Below, in pieces: positions 32,910 to 46,065 of a stretch of 64,000 nucleotides of DNA (the first letter of the stretch is position 1; each line of letters starts with the position of its first letter). Both the position numbers and the translations under genes were made by a program. This stretch comes from Pleodorina starrii (taxonomy: Eukaryota; Chlorophyta; Chlorophyceae; Chlamydomonadales; Volvocaceae): NCBI GenBank assembly GCA_030267565.1, contig BRXU01000015.1, forward strand, positions 2,107,001 through 2,171,000, written 5' to 3'. The notes under the pieces are model-generated. The model saw only the letters and a list, made by a program, of their open reading frames with translations, was not told where the DNA came from and made no database searches.

Positions 32910-35900
32910 CCTGTAGCGCACTGCCGGCAGCGGTACTGTGGGCTTTTGTCCTCGCAAGGGTGTCCACATACAACCAACCCAAAGCCGTCCGTGAGAGCCG
33001 TCCGTGTCGCTGTCGCTGCGCGGCCTTGTGGCCCTTGTCGCCTCTTGTCGTGACGTGCGTTGTTGTCCTCTCGCCGGCCCGCCTCAGCCTGTCAAGCCCC
33101 GACAGCTTGGATGAGGTGGCTAGCTGGTGGACCGCCATCCGACGGACGCGGCGCCGGGAGCAGTGAGCAGGCGGGCGACGTAGGCGTGGGCGGCATTGGC
33201 AACGGCCGGAAGATAAGTCAAGCGCGAGGGGGCAGGCGCTGGTGTCGGGGGCCACCTCTGAAGAGCCGCCCCATGGCCATTGGGGCACGACCCCTTCGGT
33301 GTCGGTGCTGTCAAGTCCGCTTCATGGACGTGTGATCAATGGGCGCCCATGCCGAGTCCTGGGAGACGTAAGGTAATCGCGGGCGACGACAGTCGTTTAC
33401 GGCGGATCGTGCGCCTATGCATTTCGATGCTGACGGTGTGATGTATTGCGAACCTATGGGCTTGTGCAGGGGGGTGCTTGCATTGCCCCCTGACGGCAAG
33501 GCAATGCGGGGGCGTGAGTATTGCATTGCAGTATTGGACGCGCGTGGCGAGTACCGGTATCAACAGTACCGTAGACAATGACCGATGGGGGTAATTGCGA
33601 ACTGAACCTTGTGGGGCGCAACGTCCAGATGGGTTGCCCACAAAGCTGTATTTGCGAGCCACTCGACGCCCGCAGGACATTGCATCACGCGATGTCGAGG
33701 CGGCATGCGGGGCTGCATTGCGATAACGACTGGCCCAGCAGCGATCGACGTGGGATCTTCCACGGCTAGGCCGAGGGGGCCGAGCTGCACGTTCGCATTG
33801 GGCCGGTTCTTTTGCGCTGGCGTGATGCTGAAAATCTGATGGGGCAATATACGTCCCGGTACTTTGCCATGCTCGTCGGTATTATTGATTGGGTGGTATT
33901 GGCAGGATGCAGGAGGTGCACGGAACGGCATGCACGAGGGTTTGTATTGTAGCGCGCGCGCCATCCAGCGAAACTTGATGGCCCGGTAGGTATCGGGAAG
34001 GTATAAACTTGCACTGCGATGGTGTATGTAGGCCGGCGTCTTGGCAACCAAGATGTATGTATGCGCGCGCAGTGCAGTGTGGGCAGAGGCCCCCTTGGAG
34101 GCGGAGGCCCCGTTACGTCCCATTTGGGCACCGGGCTCAAACCGTCCACTGTGTCGAGGCTTGTTGGTGAACTGGATGTCACATTCATTCGGTGTATGTG
34201 ATAGCCTTGCTCCGCTTGGACGCGCGTGGGCTCTGGGTGCTGTTACGGACGGCTGTGCACCAAGACAGCGGCAGCTGAACGGTTTCCTGTTCTACGGCTG
34301 CGATGACTGACCAGAAAGGCATGTCAACGTGGCTGGGCGCAGCGTGTGTGTGTAATGTGTGCCGTGATGGGTGTCGCCGAAGAAGAGAAGGTCCGCCGGC
34401 TCTGTTTTGGGGGGCGGCAGTCGGGGGAGACGCGTGCACACGGCGCAACTTGCGTGTCTCGCGCTGACATCGCTATGCCGGTTGTGCGCCATTACCACGT
34501 TGTGCTCCCGCCCGGGGCCTCGACCCAGACAAAGGCACTCGCCTTGAGATTATGTTTGAGCCGCACGTTGGCCGATAGATGTAATAATATGTCTGGAGTC
34601 AGGAACAGCGTGGGCCTTCGAAGCTGTCCGGACAGCGTGCCGCAAACTACATCGGTGGAGGGCCACTGTGAGCATTGTATGCCGGCCTGCGCCCAGCAGA
34701 TGTCCAAAACTGAGAGTGTGGGAGCTTCTCATCCATTATCAACCTTCCCCAGAAGCGGAAACCTCCGTTTGTCCGGTTTGGAGTCCAGTTTCTGCTGCAA
34801 CTGCTACGGCAGAACGGCACCTCTGCATACCCGCATCCTAACCCTCATTTCAGATCGTATCTTTGCGTTTTAGTCAACACCAGGCCTGAGGAAGGACCAC
34901 AACGCGGCGCCTGGCCGGCCCGGGGAAGCTACCGGACCGGCAGCGAGGACCACACACTCCAGCAGCTCTCCAGCAGTCCCTTATGAAAGGGAGAAGTCGT
35001 GCATTACAGGCGGCGTGGGGATGGACCAAGCTGTAAGGTGCTGACACTTGAAGCCGCAAGATGGTAACTTGAAGCGGGGCCAAAGGGGCCTGCGGTAAGG
35101 TATGGTAAGGTGGTACGGCTCGAAGCCGAAAGCAGCAGGGGCGGGAATGCCAAGCCCCTAAACACCTGCGCCTGCCTCCCAGAAACTTGTCATACAATCG
35201 GTTGGGGATAATGGCTGTGCGGGTCCCCCGATTGTGGAGGCCCCTGGGGACCGAGGCACTGCGCCTGGGTGGAAGGATACGCGGGTAGATAATTGTTGTC
35301 CACCCCCATAGCCTTATTCCTGTCGCGGTGGAGGAGCTCACAGATTCTCGTTGCCAGTGGTGGCCCTAGCCGCCGAGTTCCTGAGCCACCCATGAGCAGT
35401 TGTGTCGTCGAGCTTTCCCTGGTAAGGCGCGTTGCAGACTGTTGGGTGCCAGGCAGCTACTGGTAGGTGGTGTGCCCTGGTTTGCTCCTCCCCTTCATCG
35501 ATCTTGAACCCTCTGTTGTGGCTAGGTGTACCTAACCTTGCTTTCACGAGTCGCATTTCTGATCGCTTGAGCCGGCCTTCCGCAGTTCGGGCAGGTTTGG
35601 GCTTTGGCAGCAGCAGTGCAAGGTGCGGTATGCACCGGTAATCGGGGCCATTACAGACAGGTTCCTTCATTGAAGCGTTGGTAAGCGTGCTAAGGACCAT
35701 GACCATTTAACATTTCGAATGCAGGTTGACAACACATGATGCCACGCGCGCCCAGACCCTCTTTGGCCAGACCACCCAGACAGGCCCAGACCGATCAGCA
35801 TCAGCACCGAATAGCGCGTGCTCCCGCTTGCTACATTGTGCAAATACATGGGTTCGAATGCTTGCGCATCAAATGATGAGGGCTTTACCCGCAGCGTGGT

Positions 35901-37070
35901 GTGCTTTTATGGGCAGTCCCAGCTGTCACCGTCAGAACCAGTAAACCCTTTTCAAGTGTAAAACCTCAGAAACCACTGACTAGCATGAGCAACGGGCGCG
36001 GATAGTAATCAAAGAAGAATTCGTATGATAAGCGTGGTGCAAGCATGATTTGGAGCTACCGGTATTATGTGTGGCTGTGACGCAGCCATGACAGTTCCTA
36101 GTACCGGTAACGAACGAGCTCTTGCGAGCTCAACGTCCACCGGCCCGTAGACCGGACGTGCACATGACACAAGGGTTTTTCAAGCATGCACCAAAGCAGT
36201 ACATGCACTATTGTCGCTGACTGCCTGCCAGGCCTGCCGGTGTTGCCAGGTCTCCATGTCAACCGCCGGTCGCGGGTGGGTGACAGGAACTGTTAAAGTC
36301 AGGGCTGAGGTCAACACGTAATTGGGTGTAGATGGAGCAGCTCAATATCTTAAAAAAAGCCCAAGGTCATTTTCCCACCTTACATGGTTCGTGTACGAAA
36401 CAAAGTGCCGGCTCGCCAGCTCGGCCAGCTTGTCCAGCTCGGATTCGGTAGGGCAATTAGATTCTACAAATCGACCCAATAACTTCTACCCTGTATTATG
36501 CATATGCTCAGTCAATGAAGCTTTTTAAACAACTCACGTTGAACGTTGTGAAGTAAGGACGAGGCAAGCTGAGTGAAGAAACACTCCTTGTTCGTTAAGC
36601 ACTACCATAAACGAAAAATTCTAGCAATTGCAGCACGTTGTTGTGATGGATGCTTGCGGGGCTGCGTGCAAGCAGACACGAGCAAAAGAATTTCTCCTCC
36701 CAGCGCACCCATACTCGGCCCCGCTTACTCAGGCGAAGAGTGGAAATTGCTCACATATGGACATGAAGCAGCTTGGTGAGAAAATGTTGTTGCGCAGCAT
36801 TGAATTTTGCCGTTGGTTGTCGTGGGGGCACCTCTCGATGCGCGCGACCGTTGTGACCCGCCGTAGTCGTGCGTATACACAATGTCCGACCCTTTTACCC
36901 CATATGTTGCGCAGCTGAGGCGGTTGCTCTAATGGAAGATGGCTTGCGGCGTGCAAGCGACGGTTGTACGCGGTCGGAGCTCATCAATCGGTGCTTTCTC
37001 TCCTCGTAAGCCCTTGCGGGAACTGCCCGAAGTGCGACCCAACGGAACCTTAAAACTGTAGGAAGCTGAA
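32910..37070. other. 4.2 kb region without a supported gene
   Basis: This is the longest gap in the window. It contains only scattered frames with no splice-linked coding blocks that I could recognise on either strand. A minus-strand frame at 35341-35706 has somewhat protein-like composition (charged, with GRLKRSEMRLVKARLG) but no identifiable domain. A short tandem of CAGCTCGG-like units lies near 36416-36442. It may hold UTRs, an unrecognised lineage-specific gene or decayed repeats. Confidence 0.4.
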
Positions 37071-39503
37071 ATGTTAGTCCAACGAGCGAGCGGAGTGCCC
37101 TTGCTGACGCCCGCTACCAAGGGCTTTGCAAGTCCTACACACGTCACTACCCTTTGGGTCGTTGGTTCCTGGCTCTTCGCTTGTCGACCTTCTTCCGCGT
37201 ACCCCGGACGCCCAAACCCACACTCCATCAGGCTATATGAGGCCCAGCTTGCATCTCACTCGGCTGTCTCAACAGCTGACGCTGCCGGCAGGCTGAACTC
37301 TGAGCCCGGGACCGTTGGCGGCGATACTGTGATTCAGGTAAGGAGCGCGTGCTGGCGCCTCAGGGCCATGATCCCATGGAAGCGGCTTCAAGCTACCAAT
37401 GAACCCACATCCACCACCAGAGAATTTTCCTGTCGCCACCCCGGCGCTGGTGTACCGCGCGGCGCCGCGAATGGGCCACGTGCTATCCACACCGGTAGCC
37501 GGGCCAGTATTCCGCCCTGCACATGCGCCGCTGTGACGGCACCGGCGCCCGCGCCGCTGTCCATGCATCGATTGGCTCAATCGCCCGCTACATGTGGCCC
37601 GCCTGTCGCAGGCCATGCGCAACCTGGAGCGCGCCACGGGCCTTGCGGCGCATCTGTGCGAGTACGAGGTCCTGACGTACTGCGCCATTGGGCTAGCGGA
37701 GCTGCAGATCTCGCGTCGGGACCTGGCGGCGGCGTCCGCGACGTTCGACAGCTGCGTCGCGTCGTGCGTGGCCATCGTCGACGCGCCGCTGCGCGCGTCC
37801 CTTCTCCAGCGGCTGCTGCCAAAGAGCATGGAGGTCTGCAACATGCAGGTAGGCGAGGCCGGGGAAATGCCGTGCGGTACGGTAAGAGGAGTGTCGGGCA
37901 CCGTGTGCACCTCGCACCACTTGCGGCGGCTTAGACCGCGTCCCTCGTTCCAGGGTGTGAGTACGCCTGCCGGAAGCGCGCGCTCCCGCGCGCACAAGCG
38001 GGCGCGATGGCGGTGAGCGGCTACGCAGCCCTGCACCTGCGCCCGCTCACCGCTGTCACCGTTTCTCAACGGGCTCCAAGACGCGGTTGGCGGGTCAGTG
38101 CCTCACCGGATGGTGTTGCGTGTGTGCGTGCCCACTTGCCTGCCTCACCTGCGCTGCAGGGCCGCACGGCCGACAGCTTCGCCCGCCTGCAGCTGCTGAA
38201 CTCGGTGCTGGCTCTCAACGGCCGCAGCGTGGCGGAGGAGTGCCCCATCTGCGGCGAGGCTCTGACGCAGGAGCGGGCCTGTCTGGCGCTGGGCTGCGGC
38301 CACTCCTTCCACAGGTCGGTGGACTGCTGTCCTGACACTGCGCGCCGCCGCCCATGGCGGTGCGCCACACGGCACGCTTGGGAGGCGCGCCTGGCGCATA
38401 TTCATGTGCTGCAAAAACTGTGCGGCCAAGGACGGACGGACGGGGATACTCAGTATTGCAACGGACCCTCGGCGACCTCTACTGTCGGACATGGGAATTG
38501 GGCGTCCCCGGGGGGTTGGAAGTGCCAAGGAGCTCCTTGGGCATTTGCAAGGTTTGGACTAGTGACGGGCCCAGGCATTTCGCACGCAGACGTCCGCCTG
38601 CTGCCCGCGCGGCTCCCGGAGCCCAAAAGGCAACCGTTGTTGTCCGGTTCGGATTCGATTGAGTTGAGCCGCCCGGTGATGTGGCGCCCCCTGCAGGGAC
38701 TGCTGCGACTGCTGGCTCGGGCGCAAGATGTTCATGTGCGGCACGTTCCGCGCGGAATGCCCCGTGTGCACGCAAGTGGACTGGTCGCTCCAGCCCACAC
38801 CGGCAGCGGCAAGGGTGCGCCCGGGCATTCAATGGGCAATGTTTGCAGACGGATTCTCCGATGATGCCGTAGTGACTGTGTGTGTCCCTTGGGGGCGCTT
38901 ACACGAGGCCACGTGCCCTCCTGAGCCGAGCCTGGCACTTGCCAACAAGCCGTCGGCGCTCGGCAAACGGCGGAAGTGGTGTGGGATGCGCATTCAATCA
39001 AATGCGTGGGGTGGCATGCGATGTGATCACCGCCACAAGGCACGACAGGCCAAATTGTCAAAGTACTGAAGGGGACACGGCCGCTTGCGCCGCAAGGCCT
39101 GACCTCCACAACCCGCCAGCATGCAGTGCACAGGCCTGCACTGAGCTGGCCTTGCCCTGTGATGCGCTGTGTGCTGCAGGCGCTCGAGGAATTCAAAGTG
39201 GCGTGCGGCGACGTGGGCAGCGCCAGCGGCAGCAATGGCGGCCCGGCCGGCCGTGACATCCCGACCGAAAGCGGTGCCGCCTTCAGCGGTGGCAACAGCA
39301 GGAGCACCAGTAGCGGCAGCGGCAGCACCTTGCAGACCTCCGGGCGCGCTGGGAGCGCGGACAGCAGCCGGGTAGAGAGTGAGAGCAGCAGCAGCTGCAG
39401 TGGCAGCAGCAGCTCTGGAAGCGGCTGCAGCGACGAGAGCGACGGAGAGGGTGAGCACGATGGAGAGGACTGCGCTGAAAGTGAGATGCGTTGGAAGCAT
39501 TAG
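37071..39503 (+). CDS. RING-H2 finger protein, probable E3 ubiquitin ligase
   Basis: Six exons: 37071-37337, about 37393-37494, 37612-37848, 38160-38314, 38697-38814, 39180-39503, about 400 residues. The third exon encodes a helical segment (AMRNLERATGLAAHLCEYEV and SRRDLAAASATFDSCVASCV) of TPR-like character. Exons 4 and 5 together form a RING-H2 domain at about residues 230-278: CPICGEALTQERACLALGCG, then HSFHRDCCDCWLGRKMFMCG, then ECPVC. Splitting the finger across an intron with correct phase (AG|G) strongly supports this join. The last 80 residues are a Ser/Gly/Glu/Asp-rich acidic tail. Such proteins usually recruit an E2 to ubiquitinate substrates; the partner is unknown. Exon 1 (ATG at 37071) and the exon 2 acceptor are weakly supported and the true start may lie elsewhere. 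Confidence 0.75.
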
Positions 39504-42500
39504 TAGAGGGCTGCACTTCGCCTGAGTGAAACTGGGCGTATTTTCATGGGAAAGGCAGCGCGGCGAGTGCCACAGCAACAGTGGAGGGACGGACGGCACA
39601 GCGGCACCTTTGGAGGAGATCGACATTTCGTGCGGCGTGTCAACCGATTTCATCACCGATGCAAGCTTCGTAGCGTATAAGCTCGGCAATAATGAGAGCA
39701 TTGCTTCAACGGGTCACATGGGCCCGCATAGCCGCCCGCAGTGCGCAAACTGGGTGGAGCGGTGCGGCGCGGATGAGCGCGTGGTTCAGCAGAGCGTTCG
39801 TAATGATGAGCACAGAACTGAGCCCTCTTTTACCGTGCCAACTCTTCGAGTGTGCGTGGCGGGAGCCCTGCGCGCCCTTCGGCGGCGACTTCTGCAAGGG
39901 CGGAATTTTCCGAGTCATCATTTGATGCATGGGTGGCCAAAGAACTCGTGTTATTTTTAGACGCGCACAAGCCACTCGTCTGACGGGGAGTGGTTAGTCC
40001 TGCGGGGTAGGGATTCATGCAGTCCGGGTGAGGTCGCGGCGGGGCAGCCCGCAGTTGCTGTGGCGGCACGTCCGCAACTTGAGTTGTGCAGCGCAGGCGA
40101 GAGGGATGCATCATTGGCGTGTGAGCGGTGCGTGTGGGATTTTTCGTGGGGCCCCGGAGCAGGAGCAGCCGGCTCTGATCGGGGGCGATTATAAAGTTGC
40201 GAGGAGGAGGAAGCGAGAGCGTTGACGTCTGCCAAGGCATATTGAGCGTCGCATATTGCGAAGGGAACAGGGCGGCACGTTCAGTCCTGTTTGTCGGCGT
40301 CGGGACCAGCAATGCATGGACGCCGGCGTCTGGAACAGGGGGAGCACACATCTGCTGTGCGCTGCTGTTGCGCACTGGCACTGACGGGTCGTGGAGAGGG
40401 GCTCTGGCTCACTGTGGGGGGCCGGGAGGCGAGGGCCCACCAAAGTGCGGAGAAACGTTTGGCGGCTCAGCGCACCACTTGAGAGCGGGTAGCGGAGTGG
40501 CGAGGAGTGGTGCCGCCGCGTCCTGCACGGGGACGCGAGGCACGTTGCTGCATTGGCTGGCTGCCGGGCGATGGGCGGATGCTCAGCCCAGACTGGACTG
40601 GAAACGGTTCTACCCGGCGGCGGTAAGGTGTGCGGCGCGGGTGGAGCCCTGCCTCTCGTACTGGAATGACACAACTGACGCCGTGCACTGACAATGCTCC
40701 TCACAGATTGGCGAGGTGCATTGCCTGAGCGCGTGGCTCTTGACGATGGCCCCCTGCCTGTTGCGTTGGATTGGAGTTGAGGGACACAGCACAGCACGGC
40801 ACAGGGGGTTCTTGAGGTTATGAGGCTGTTGGCTCTGCGCTTGGCTGGGTTGCCTGCGCCATCCGATGCCCGGCACGGCGGGACCCCAACACATGTGTAT
40901 CGTGCAATCTGTACGGGCGAAGAAAAGCATAATGGGGATGTTGAGATGCTGACAAGAGCGTGCATCGGAACTGAGGCGCGGGGCCGCCCCGCGGCCATCG
41001 CGCCGTGTTCACTTGCCGTGTGGCGGGTGCTGGCGAGGTGACGTCTTGGCATGGAACACGGATACCGGTGTACCGCGATTCGTTGGCGCTAGATGCGTGG
41101 CCATGGCGCATCCCATGGAGCGAGTTGTTGCGCCCTGGCGTTTGGTCACATGGAGCGCTTCCCGGGTGCCTGTTATTATGTTTCGGCTAGGTCTCGGTCG
41201 TCGGGTACCTCGCTATCCCCATTTCCGGAAGCTGCATGCCTCGCGGCCGCAGCGCCGCGCGCGTGCGAGTCACATACGGTGGTGCCTCCGGGGCGCACCC
41301 GAGCGCAGGCGCGGCGCACTGGCAAAACTTCAATCGAGTCAACTTGTCCTGTGTGTATGGACGGTCCCGCGCTGTCTGCGGGGGCCGGGGTGTGCAGGTG
41401 ATGTCGGAGGGAAATAAGGCACACCAGGCGCAGGGACACGCACGTGTGTGCGCTCTCGTCAGCCTGAACTGTATGGCAGTTGGCGTGGGGCCTTTCGGCT
41501 CGTTTTTCATATTTCATCGGCCATGTACGGTACTCCGTAGAGGACGGGCGGGCGGGCGGGTTTGGGCTTGGGGGCGGCACGACACGCTCTTCGGTGGCTG
41601 CTTCAAATGCGCAGCTGCACCACTTCGTGGAGGTGTCCTGCCATCATGGGTCTTTCTTGTTTTTGGGTCACTGGGTGCCGGTCTGGAGAGTGGCAAGTGG
41701 TCAGCATGCCCCGTGGCGTCGTCGGTCATTGCGCTTTCCTTACTAGGCTTCTTCCTCTTGTCGATATGCTTGTGTATTGTCGTGCGCGCATGGGTATGGA
41801 TATGTAATTCCCACTTATGATGAGGACGCCCTGCACTGTCAGGGCTGAGTGCATGGCGGGGTCAGGATTGCTTACTCGTGTACGGTACCCGGAAGTAAAC
41901 CTCCGCTCGTCGGCGCAACAACAGCACATGTGCCGCTGTGGCGTTGCGTGACAGCTTTTGGATCCACCACTGCACCGGTAACATGATTGCTTGCAACAGC
42001 CACCAGCGGCGTAGCAACGAAGCGGCTTTGCAATGGCCGAAAGCCAATCGACGGCCGCACGAGTCGATATCGGACGAACGCTCGCACCTACTCGGCGATT
42101 CCCAGGCCGCCGTCTGCGGGGCATCCCACGGAGGCGGTTAGCACCGCCGCGAGCACCTCGCGCGTTCCGGCCCACGCCGGCGCCCTCCCAAGCCCAACGC
42201 GTGGCAGGGAAGCCGGAAACAGCTACAGTATACCAGTGCGCTGTCACAACCCTGTGACCAGGCCGGCCACCGCAGTCACTGGCAGGGATCACCTCTTCCG
42301 GCAGGGCACGAGGCCCCTTCCTCTCAAGACCTCTTTCCGCATCAAGCACTACTAACCTCTTTCCTGCACGCCATGCAAGTGCCGAGCCTTCGCACGCATG
42401 TACACCAAGTATCGGTGTGCTCCACATGCGTCAGCGCCCCGGACCATTTGGCGTCGCGGCGCCCCCCCTCCCGATACCGTTTACGGGCTCCGGCCTGTAC

Positions 42501-42667
42501 GTGGATACCCCCCCCCAAAAAAACACCTGTACCCGCACCTCCCTGTCCTTCGGGACACACGGCCGCAGGCAGCCAGTCGTGTCATGTCACATCCGCCCGC
42601 ACATGACGCGCATGAGAGTAGTCCAGACACGAAGTGATGTCAGACCCCACCCCAACACTGGGCCTCC
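39504..42667. other. 3.2 kb convergent intergenic region, no gene seen
   Basis: It lies between the 3' ends of the RING-H2 gene (plus) and the MATH gene (minus), so much of it may be 3' UTR. Frames on the minus strand at 40189-41052 and plus at 41236-41820 are long but have Arg/Pro/Ser-heavy composition expected of random GC-rich frames. No splice-supported exons were found. Confidence 0.45.
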
Positions 42668-44568
42668 TCAACCCGACATCGCCAGCGGGTATACGACACC
42701 CGAGTACGGCAACTGCGCCGATAGCAACATGCTGGGACCTGAAGCCGGAGCGGTGAAGGGCCCCCCTGCGAGACCACCGAGCTGCTGCTGATGCTGCGGG
42801 GGCGGTGGCGGCAGCGGCGCGTAAGCTAGCAGCGCCTGTGGCTGCGGGTGCAGCAGCGCCCCTCCCACCTGCGAGCCAGCATAGCACCCGTAACCAGACC
42901 CGCATCCACAGCGGCAGGGTGCTGGGTGGGTGTAACCGGTCGAGGAGGCCACGGCGTCCGCGGTGGTGGCGGTGGTGGCGGAGGTGTACGCGGGCAGCAC
43001 GTGCATGTGCGCGTGTGCGTGAGGCTGTCCGGAGCTCGGGTGCACGCTGAACAGCCGCGGCTGCGCGGTGGATACGACCGGGAAGGAGCTCCGCCCTGTC
43101 AGCACCCGGACGGTCGCCCTGCGGAGTACATCCGGGCAGCCCGGGCATCAACAGTCAGTACATCAGTCAGTCGATCAGCAGTGAGTAAGCAGCCAGGCAA
43201 ACAGTGTGCACCGATAGGTAGGTACGGCAGGGTCGGCGGGCTTTGGCGGCATGAGAGGTGCGAGGCTCAGGGCCCCACATTCCAAGCCGTGGTTCGGATG
43301 TGCTTTCCCTTTTGCACGGCCCGCTGGCCCGCTGGCTCGCCTCTTCCGCGGGTCTGGAGCCCACTGTAACAACCACAGTAAGCCAGTAGCCCGCGAGGGG
43401 CAGCGCTACGCGGTCCGGCAGTACCGGCAACAAGCCATGCCCCCCGCTGAGGATTGGGTCCGGATCAGGGGTTGTCGACCCCCCACTTGTAGCAATGGTA
43501 ACCCACTCAACGACCCACCCCCAGGGAACCCCGTTACCCCCAGCTGGAAGCCCAACCCACTCAACACGCTTGTGAAAAGAGAACCATATCCTCAAACGGC
43601 ACGCTGCAACAGCCCGCCACCCCAACCTTCACCCCAAGCTGTCCCGCTCGCCGCAGCACCTGATCGTGAGCACATCGTCCGGCAGGAAGCGGTGCCCGTT
43701 TCGGTGCAGGAAATTGGCCTTGATGAACTTGGGGAAGCCCGCCACCACGCCCGCGTGGGGCGCCTGGACGGCTGCCGCCTGGGACGGCGACGGCGAGTGC
43801 GCAGTGCGCGACTCTGTGATGTGGGTTGGCTTGGAGCCGCTCTGTTGGAGGCGGGGAATCGCGAGGGGCAAGGCGCGCCCCGGCTGTCCGGTGTTGGCGG
43901 TAGTCGCGCGACTGTGCGTGTGACATGGCATGTTGGAGGATGCGTCCCGCCGGCAAGGTTGCCACCCGTACAGCCAACCGCACCCAGCCGAGCACCAACC
44001 CATGCCACACGCTTTCTGGACACATACGTTGGCCGTCCAGCGCAAGTTGCTTGCAGGCCGTAAGGCCCACGATAACACCGCCAATGTGAGGGTTGCGTGT
44101 GTAGGGGCTCCCAGCTCCCCGACTCTTTCGCGTTTCCCCAACCCAAACACCTAGGTAAGCTGCGCGCAGCGCACCGCGCAGCGCGCACTCATCGGAAGGC
44201 ACACTCACTTCTTTTAATAGATAAAGAAGACATACCGACCTTACCCGAAAGAGACATTCTTTCTCAGTAGTTACAGACACACGCACACACACGCACCGAC
44301 CCATTTACCCACCGACCTTGTCAAGAATGCTCAGCTCCCAGAGGAGGTGGCCCGGCCGCGTGGTGCCGGGGGTGGTCAGGAACAGGGAGACGTACTTCCG
44401 CGCGTCGCCGTCGAGGCCCGCCGGGTACACCTCAAGCCGAAACAGCTGGCCGCCCACCTCGAACAGGTCGCTGCACAGCCGCGTGCCCGGGCCCATGGCG
44501 CGAGCCAGCGTGTACCTGCCGGACACACAGCGCAGTAACGAGGGTATCGCAGTGCGGGCGCGGGGCAT
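42668..44568 (-). CDS. MATH-domain protein with His/Pro/Ala-rich tail
   Basis: Three exons (minus), 44568-44317, 43841-43660 and 43118-42668, close in phase to give 294 residues. Exons 1 and 2 form a MATH (TRAF-like) domain: FEVGGQLFRLEVYPAGLDGD followed by YVSLFLTTPG, then FPKFIKANFL and FLPDDVLTIRATVRV, corresponding to the usual strands FEVGGYKWRL, VSLFL, and DDTLTI. MATH domains bind peptides and commonly act as substrate adaptors, for example for cullin-3 when joined to BTB; no BTB is present here. The tail is low complexity, with HAHAHMHV, a Cys/Gly patch (CRCGCGSGYGCY) and PPPPPQHQQQ. The protein may start upstream of the ATG at 44568, because an acceptor-like CCGGCAG lies just before the domain. 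Confidence 0.75.
43345..43375. repeat. About 30-base dispersed repeat, copy 2 (MATH intron 2)
   Basis: Contains GGGTCTGGAGCCCACTGTAA and ACAACC and matches 25702-25732 in the same orientation with a few differences. It sits inside the second intron of the MATH gene. Confidence 0.55.
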
Positions 44569-46065
44569 TCAGTGGGGCGCCATCAGAACCCGGGTGCTGT
44601 GATGACGCTGCTGCAGGTGTGCTCGGAACGAAAGTTTGTCTCTCCATGCGCTGCTTTGTGTAACGGTGGCTGTGAAGTTAGGAGTGGGTACCAAGGTGCC
44701 ATGCAAGTGCGCTGGCGATTGCCACCCGTTGCCCGCGGGACTGATTACAACCCGCGGGCGTTATCGTGCCAAAACGGTAGCTTTGGGAGCGTAGGGAGAC
44801 AGATTTAGACGCAAGAGGCACGGGTTAGATCACTGGCCGCCGAATCTGGATAAGCCAGTATGGCAGCCGGTTCAGGTGTAGTCAAGTCGTTCCGCTTGGC
44901 TTCGGGCGGGGCCAGTTCTCAAGCGTGGGGATTCATGAGCTCAGGCCTTCGCGCGCACAACAGCACAGCGCGCCTCATGTAAGGAACTGTATGACCTCAG
45001 GCTCCCTTGTGTGAATCACTCAAGCACTGATGTGCCGTCACCCGGGTCTGCCGGGCAAAGCCTGGGTAAGTCATCGACTGAAAACGCCGCACCCGCCTTA
45101 CCCGACGACGGTGTATGTGTGCGTGCCACATACAGCTTCCACTTTCCGAACGGACTCAGTTTCCATGCAGGCCCCCGATCTGCGGGCAGATTCGGTGGGT
45201 CATTGACAAGGGTCAATGAAAAATTCCTGGTGTTGGTTGGGCCGGCGCTACGAAACCCGGTGGCACCAGCGCGTCCTAGAACTCAGCAACAAACGGCGCA
45301 AAATGAAGCTGCCGATGCAAGCGCTAAAAACAAGGAGAAAGAGCGGTCACGCCCTTGTCACACGTTTCCAACCTGGACCGGACATGTCATGTCGAACTCA
45401 CCCAGCGTAATGGGAGACATTCGGCGACGGCTCAACCTCACTATCTGAAGTCGATGTGTCACTGGCGTTCCATTTCCTGTGTTTTACGGCTCGGCTGCGG
45501 TGATGGCCGCTTCGTGACTTCCGCCCGTCAGTAGAACACGTACAGGTGCCTCCCATTGTAATAGCGATATACTTTACTTTATAAACTGTAGCTTCAACAA
45601 TGTAATAATGAAATAGCTCTGCAAAACCTTTAACTTTTGCAGCTCGCAGCGGTTATTTACCTAGCGCGTGCAAATGGCCATACGGTATGTGAGGCACTCG
45701 GTCATGTATTTATTGCTGCTTTTTTTAATGTATGCGTGTGTTATTACTTATTAGCTCCGCGTAGGAGTAACAAAAGTCCTGTTTGTACGGCAAGGTTACT
45801 AATTCAGCAGCGCGACCCAAAACCCACAGGCGGCGGAGCTGACGACCAAGCTCGGATGCGCTCGCTCAGACGCCTTGACCAAGCGCGGGGGTGACCGCGG
45901 CGAAGCCCTTGTCCAGTTGACGGGGTGTGCCCGTCGGCCCATCCGTCGGCCTACTGCCTTATGTGCCCTAGCCGAAGGTGAAGGTTTGCAAGCGGCAGGT
46001 CCGTAGGGTTGGGTCATGAGACCCTTTGCAAGACTGCGTACGGGGGGCCCTCATTGTAAGACACG

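Noticed and set aside
40189..41052. 287-codon minus-strand frame
   Set aside because: Arg/Ser/Pro/His/Cys-heavy composition, no domain and no splice partners; typical of random open frames in GC-rich DNA.
45011..45448. 145-codon plus-strand frame upstream of TOP2
   Set aside because: The first ATG is close to the end of the frame, and I found no upstream exon that joins it. It could be a terminal exon of an unrecognised gene, but support is too thin.
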